Below are positions 60,164-64,000 of a DNA stretch of 64,000 nucleotides, piece after piece. How positions within the stretch are numbered: the stretch's first letter is position 1; the number at the start of each line of letters is the position of its first letter. A program made the position numbers and the translations under genes. Source of the stretch: Allobosea sp. CRIB-10 (lineage in GTDB: Bacteria > Pseudomonadota > Alphaproteobacteria > Rhizobiales > Beijerinckiaceae); contig NZ_FOKP01000013.1 in NCBI RefSeq assembly GCF_900112185.1, forward strand, positions 99,758 through 163,757, read 5' to 3'. The notes under the pieces are model-generated. The model saw only the letters and a program-made list of their open reading frames with translations, was not told the origin of the DNA and made no database searches.

Positions 60164-61000
60164 CTAGGACGGTGCGGTCGCGGTGAAGAACTCGCTGACG
60201 TGATGACAGGCCGCGCACAGACAGGAGCCGTCGCGGGGCCCTTCGGCGAAGGCGTCCGGCCAGCGGCTCGGGCCGCCGACGATGCGGATGGTGGTGTCGA
60301 CGCCGGCCGCCTTCAGCCGGTGGGCATAGTTGATGCTCTCGTCGCGCAGCAGATCGTCCTCGGCGGTGACGATCAGGGCCGGGGCGAGCCCGGTCAGCCT
60401 GACGGCGTTGACCGGCGCGGCATAAGGATGCGCCGCCTTTTCGGGCGAGCCGAGATAGGCATGCCAGCCGTCGGCCCAGCGGCAGCCGACCGGGCCGGCC
60501 TCGGCATTGCGGAAGGAATAGGTGCCGAGGCAGGAATCGAGCATCGGCGAGAACAGGATCTGGCCGGCGAGCGGCGGGCCGTGCCGGTCTCGCGCCATCA
60601 TGGCGAGCGCCGCGGCGAGGTTGCCGCCGGCCTCCTCGCCCGCCACATAGAGCGGCGCGGTCTTCCCGACCCAGCGTGCCTTGTCGCGGGCGATCTGTTC
60701 CAACGCTGCATAGGAGGCTTCGAGCGCCTGCGGGAACGGATTGGCCGGAGCGAGCGGGTAAGGCAGCGAGATCACGATCGCGCCGGCCTCGGCCAGCGTG
60801 GTCGCGACAGCTTCGCCGGATGCAAGCGTGCCGCTGTCGAAGGTGCCGCCATGCAGGTGGACGACGAGGCCGGCCGCGTCCGGCACGGCAGCCGGCGCAT
60901 AGAGGCGGCCGGCGAGCTTGTCGCGCCCGACCGCAACGCTCTGCTCGCGCCAGAAGACGGCGCGGCGATAGCGGCTTTCGGGAACGGACGGGACGAGCAT
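60164..61000 (-). CDS. Hormone-sensitive-lipase-like alpha/beta hydrolase lacking the nucleophile Ser
   Basis: 278 aa. The HSL-family oxyanion motif HGG (50-52) and YPLAPANPFPQAL (81-93) are intact, but the nucleophile elbow reads GEEAGGN (121-127) instead of GDSAGGN, putting Glu at the Ser position. The usual catalytic His near residue 245 is also not seen (VGGPSRWPDAF). The Asp-containing EDDLLRDES remains. Near the C-terminus CAACH (262-266) matches the CXXCH c-heme pattern, though there is no signal peptide. Probably a non-hydrolytic or redirected enzyme. Divergent from a LysR gene. Confidence 0.8.
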   Translation of the reverse strand: MLVPSVPESRYRRAVFWREQSVAVGRDKLAGRLYAPAAVPDAAGLVVHLHGGTFDSGTLASGEAVATTLAEAGAIVISLPYPLAPANPFPQALEASYAALEQIARDKARWVGKTAPLYVAGEEAGGNLAAALAMMARDRHGPPLAGQILFSPMLDSCLGTYSFRNAEAGPVGCRWADGWHAYLGSPEKAAHPYAAPVNAVRLTGLAPALIVTAEDDLLRDESINYAHRLKAAGVDTTIRIVGGPSRWPDAFAEGPRDGSCLCAACHHVSEFFTATAPS

Positions 61001-61082
61001 GGCGACGGCGCCTGACGAATGTTGCGGTGCATCACGATTTAGGTGATGCCCTGAACTTAATAAACCGCCGTTCTGCTCCTAC

Positions 61083-61104
61083 ATTGTTTCCATACGGAAA
61101 CAAT
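61083..61104. promoter_or_regulatory. Perfect inverted repeat, candidate LysR operator
   Basis: ATTGTTTCC-ATAC-GGAAACAAT: two perfect 9-bp arms around a 4-nt spacer, 25 bp before the LysR ATG in the divergent promoter region with the HSL-like gene. It includes a T-N11-A core (T61088 to A61100). Likely binding site for the LysR protein at 61129. Confidence 0.7.
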
Positions 61105-61128
61105 CGACGGACTATCCGGAGCCTCGAT

Positions 61129-62115
61129 ATGGACCAGCTCAACGCCATGCGCGCCTTCGTGCGCGTCGTCGAAGTCGGCACCTTCACCCGCGCGGCGGAA
61201 CTGCTCGACCTGCCCAAACCGACCGTGACCAAGCTGATCCAGCAGCTCGAAGGGCATCTGCGCGCGCAATTGCTCAACCGCACGACGCGGCGCGTCACCG
61301 TGACGATGGATGGCGCCGCCTATTACGAGCGGGCGCTGCGCGTGCTCGGCGAGATCGACGAGCTCGACCAGAGCATGACCTCCTCGCAGGCCCGGCCAAG
61401 CGGACGGCTGCGCATCGATGTCAGCGCCTCCTTCGCCACGGACATCATACTGCCGGCGCTGCCCGGCTTCCATGGGCGCTATCCCGAGATCCAGATCGAC
61501 ATGGGCCTGTCCGACCGACCGGCCGACCTGATCGGCGAGAATCTCGACCTCGCCATCCGTGCCGGCGCGATCGACGACCAGAGCCTGATTGCCCGCCGCA
61601 TCGGCGAGATGATGCTGATCACCTGCGCGACGCCGGGCTATCTGGCGAAGCACGGCACACCGCGGCACCCGCGCGATCTGGAGGATGGGCATCTCGCCAT
61701 CGGTTATCGCCGAGCCGGCACCAGCCGCATCATGCCTTTCACCTTCGCCAGCCCAAAGGAGACGATCGAGATCCAGGGCAACTATGTCGTCTCGTTGAAC
61801 GACGGGACCGGCTATGTCGCCGCCGGGCTGGCGGGGCTCGGCGTCATGCAGGTGCCGACCTTCATGGCGATGGCGCACATCGCCTCCGGCCGGCTCGTAC
61901 CGATCCTGACCGATTGGTGCACCAAGCCGAAGCCGCTGCACATCATCTACCCGCCGAACCGGCACCTCTCGAACAAGGTCCGCGTCTTCGTCGACTGGCT
62001 GGCCGAGTTGTTCGCGCGGAACGAGTTGCTCCAGGGCAAGCCGCTGCTGCCCTGCCCCGGCGGCGTGGCGACAACACCGGAGGCGGTCGCCCGCCAACCC
62101 GAGCAGGCAGCGTAA
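61129..62115 (+). CDS. LysR-family transcriptional regulator
   Basis: 328 aa. N-terminal winged helix: MDQLNAMRAFVRVVEVGTFTRAAELLDLPKPTVTKLIQQLEGHLRAQLLNRTTRRVTVTMDG. Effector domain: RLRIDVSASFATDIILPALPGFHGRYPEIQIDMGLSDRPADLIGENLDLAIRAG, of the DsdC/AaeR-like CrgA branch. ATG at 61129 chosen over upstream in-frame codons, which lie in the palindrome and in the antisense of the hydrolase. Expected to regulate itself and the divergent HSL-like gene; the effector is unknown. Confidence 0.92.
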   Translation: MDQLNAMRAFVRVVEVGTFTRAAELLDLPKPTVTKLIQQLEGHLRAQLLNRTTRRVTVTMDGAAYYERALRVLGEIDELDQSMTSSQARPSGRLRIDVSASFATDIILPALPGFHGRYPEIQIDMGLSDRPADLIGENLDLAIRAGAIDDQSLIARRIGEMMLITCATPGYLAKHGTPRHPRDLEDGHLAIGYRRAGTSRIMPFTFASPKETIEIQGNYVVSLNDGTGYVAAGLAGLGVMQVPTFMAMAHIASGRLVPILTDWCTKPKPLHIIYPPNRHLSNKVRVFVDWLAELFARNELLQGKPLLPCPGGVATTPEAVARQPEQAA

Positions 62116-62120
62116 AAATC

Positions 62121-62209
62121 CGTCATTGCGAGCGCAGCGAAGCAATCCAGGAGGGCGTGGAGTTCCGCGGCCTCTAGGTTGCTTCGTCGCTGCGCTCCGC
62201 GCAATGACG
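62121..62209. repeat. Intergenic inverted repeat (about 89 bp)
   Basis: Left arm CGTCATTGCGAGCGCAGCGA plus AGCAATCCAG; right arm GGTTGCTTCG plus TCGCTGCGCTCCGCGCAATGACG. A classical REP-type palindrome between the LysR and amidase genes. Confidence 0.78.
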
Positions 62210-62352
62210 ACACTGGCGATCCCACCGGATCGACAAGTGCTCTGGTCGCGCAGGCCGGGATGACAGGCCGGTGGTTCCATCGCGTGGCGAACTGGCCTAA
62301 CCAGAAGCGCTGGCTTTCCGCCGCACGCCCTCCAGCAGCCCAGGTCCGCCCG

Positions 62353-63642
62353 ATGTCCCGCAGCGTCCGCGACAAGCTCGAAGCCACCTTCGCCCGCATC
62401 CGCGACGGCGCCCCGGTTTTCACCAAGCTCCTCACCGAATCCGCCCGCGCCGAGGCCGATGCCGCCGACCGCCGGCGCGAGGCCGGGTTGGAGCTGAGCG
62501 CGATCGACGGCACGATCGTCTCGGTCAAGGATCTGCTCGATGTGAAGGGCGTCACGACCTGGGCCGGCTCCAGCGCGCTGAAGGGCGCAGCTCCCGCGGG
62601 TCAGGATGCGCCCTCGGTGGCGCGGCTGCGCGGGGCCGGCGCGGTGATCATCGGCAAGACCAACATGACCGAGTTCGCCTTCTCCGGCATCGGCCTCAAC
62701 GCCACCTTCGGGACGCCGGGGAACGCCATCGACAAAGCACGAATCCCGGGCGGCTCTTCCTCCGGCGCGGCGGTCTCGGTGGCGGAAGGCTCTTCGGAGC
62801 TGACGGTCGGCACCGATACCGGCGGCTCCTGCCGGATCCCCGCCGCCTTCAACGGCATCACCGGGATGAAGCCGACGCACAAGACGGTTCCCGACGAGGG
62901 CTGCTTCCCGTTGGCGCCAAGCCTCGATTCGATCGGCCCGCTGGCCAAGGACGTCGCCGGCTGCGCGCGCTTGCTCTCGGTGCTGGCCGACCGGCCCTTC
63001 GATCTCGCGGACGGTATCTCGCCGGCCCGCATCCGGCTCGGCGTGGCCCGCGGCGGCTTCCTGGCCGAGGCCGATCCGTCCGTCGCCAAGGCCTATGAGG
63101 CGGCGATCGAGCGCGTGACGCGGCTCGGCATCGCGGTCGAGCCAGTCGATCTCGACGGGTTCTACAAGGAGATGCTGGCGATCGCGCCGGTGCCGCTCGT
63201 CACGGTCGAGGCGGCGGCCGTGCATCGCGACCTCCTCGCCACCAAGGCCGACACCTACGACCGGCGCGTCGCGGCCCGCATCGCCATCGGCGTGCCCTGC
63301 AAGGCGGCCGACTACATCATCGCCATGGAGAAGCGCCGGGCGCTGATCGCAAGGCTCGCGGCCGAACTCGACGGGCTCGATGGCTTCCTGGCGCCGACCG
63401 TACCGATCGAGGCGCCGACGATCGCCGCCGTGGAGGCCGGTGACGAGGCCTTCTTCACCGCCAACCGCCTGATCCTGCGCAACCCGGCCTTCGGCAACCT
63501 GTTCGACCTGTGCTCGATCTCGCTGCCGATGCCGCTCAGCGACAAGCTCTCGGGCGGGCTGATGCTGAGCGCGGTCGCGGGCCGGGACCTGCAGCTGCTC
63601 AACATCGCCAAGTTGATCGAGCCGGCGGCGGCGGGACACTGA
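62353..63642 (+). CDS. Amidase (amidase-signature family)
   Basis: A 429-aa amidase-signature enzyme with the Ser-cisSer-Lys triad: Lys in VSVKDLLDVKGV, cis-Ser in PGGSSSGAAVSVAEG, nucleophile Ser in GTDTGGSCRIPAAF. Such enzymes hydrolyse amides, and some serve GatA-like or nitrile-pathway roles; nothing here points to GatCAB (no gatB or gatC). Start at 62353 (MSRSVRDKLEATF). Upstream in-frame ATG/TTG codons fall in the repeat region and are less likely. Confidence 0.9.
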   Translation: MSRSVRDKLEATFARIRDGAPVFTKLLTESARAEADAADRRREAGLELSAIDGTIVSVKDLLDVKGVTTWAGSSALKGAAPAGQDAPSVARLRGAGAVIIGKTNMTEFAFSGIGLNATFGTPGNAIDKARIPGGSSSGAAVSVAEGSSELTVGTDTGGSCRIPAAFNGITGMKPTHKTVPDEGCFPLAPSLDSIGPLAKDVAGCARLLSVLADRPFDLADGISPARIRLGVARGGFLAEADPSVAKAYEAAIERVTRLGIAVEPVDLDGFYKEMLAIAPVPLVTVEAAAVHRDLLATKADTYDRRVAARIAIGVPCKAADYIIAMEKRRALIARLAAELDGLDGFLAPTVPIEAPTIAAVEAGDEAFFTANRLILRNPAFGNLFDLCSISLPMPLSDKLSGGLMLSAVAGRDLQLLNIAKLIEPAAAGH

Positions 63643-63854
63643 AGCCCGGCGGCTTGACAAACCCCGCCACAATGGGCCCTTCACGAGCCATGATCGCGCG
63701 CAGCCTTCAGCAAACACCCTTTGCAGCCCTCGCGGCGGCGGGCGGCTACGCGCGCCTCGGCGGCCGAGGTTGACGGCAGCGCGTCGCGCGCCTCCCTCTC
63801 CGCCCCAAAGCTCAATTCCTTATCGAAGGGCCGCCCCGCCGGCGGCATCATGCC

Positions 63855-64000
63855 ATGCCCGACCGCACCTGCGTGCTCACCCTCGCATGCCCCGACCGCC
63901 CGGGGATCGTCGCCGCCGTCTCGACACTTCTGTTCGAGGCCGGCTGCAACATTCTCGACGCCCAGCAATATGACGACATCGAAACCGGCCGCTTCTTCAT
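63855..64000 (+). CDS. purU: Formyltetrahydrofolate deformylase, 5' part (cut by window end)
   Basis: Only the first 48 codons are in the window: [48 protein letters not shown]. This is the N-terminal ACT domain of PurU, which releases formate from 10-formyl-THF for purine synthesis. ATG at 63855. The reading frame is open to the last base. Confidence 0.88.
   Translation, partial: MPDRTCVLTLACPDRPGIVAAVSTLLFEAGCNILDAQQYDDIETGRFF

Noticed and set aside
60164..61000. CAACH as evidence for a true cytochrome c
   Set aside because: No signal peptide and no axial Met/His context. Noted as a curiosity only; the fold is HSL-like.
62353..63642. gatA subunit of the tRNA-dependent amidotransferase
   Set aside because: Only the general amidase signature is seen and no gatB or gatC is present nearby.
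63653..63690. TTGACA as a sigma-70 promoter before purU
   Set aside because: No acceptable -10 box at the right distance, and the spacing to the gene is long.
61057..63717. Open frame of about 886 codons opposite LysR and amidase
   Set aside because: Antisense shadow; both real genes carry complete family signatures.
1..64000. CRISPR arrays, tRNA or rRNA genes
   Set aside because: No regularly spaced direct repeats and no cloverleaf or rRNA-like stretches were recognised; the repeats present are dispersed palindromes.

Overview
The window looks like the chromosome of a GC-rich alphaproteobacterium of the order Hyphomicrobiales (Rhizobiales). A Bosea- or Methylobacterium-like genome is my best guess, but this is inference from gene content. 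The main pointers are a Rhizobiales-type porin, a crotonyl-CoA carboxylase/reductase (ethylmalonyl-CoA pathway), a dapA/smpB/NYN/era/rnc/lepB/acpS neighbourhood, and several families of intergenic palindromic repeats of the kind common in this order. No rRNA, tRNA, CRISPR array or intact insertion sequence was seen.

Layout. 1-3.5 kb: a LysR regulator divergent from an azoreductase, then a HerA-type ATPase. 3.6-14.3 kb: a conserved core block of pdxJ, acpS, (aqpZ on the other strand), lepB, rnc, era, a NYN-domain gene, a Tat-exported superoxide dismutase, an NTF2-like protein, smpB, dapA and a lytic transglycosylase. 14.4-18.5 kb: an M20 amidohydrolase, an MFS symporter, a MarR regulator that apparently starts with CTG, and an alpha/beta hydrolase. 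18.5-30.5 kb: repeats and envelope genes (helix-hairpin-helix membrane protein, OmpA-like protein, porin with a clear terminator, TamB, TamA). 30.6-44 kb: mixed metabolic and membrane genes, including ccr, ubiG, a BrnT/BrnA toxin-antitoxin pair behind a perfect 18-bp palindrome, lysC and a CYTH-CHAD protein. 44-49.8 kb: a metallophosphoesterase next to a kinase-Usp fusion, then a phosphotransferase/acyl-CoA dehydrogenase pair like mammalian ACAD11 or bacterial LvaA plus dehydrogenase.

49.8-55.4 kb is the accessory region. It has a 105-bp repeat, a divergent ATP-grasp/acetyltransferase pair, and a decayed, permuted copy of the 48.6-49.8 kb segment. Next comes a tight three-gene operon of clearly lower GC: a dUTPase/dCTP-deaminase-fold protein with a C-terminal membrane hairpin, a MazG-type NTP pyrophosphohydrolase, and an Old Yellow Enzyme-like flavoprotein. 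This operon is the best candidate in the window for an undescribed system, possibly nucleotide-pool control or phage defence. 55.5-64 kb returns to host-like sequence: an RND efflux pump with its adaptor, a hormone-sensitive-lipase-like protein that has lost its nucleophile and lies divergent from a LysR gene with a strong palindrome, an amidase, and the start of purU.

A cross-cutting observation is that all three copies of the 105-bp repeat lie flush with a gene end and supply the TAG stop codon of that gene.
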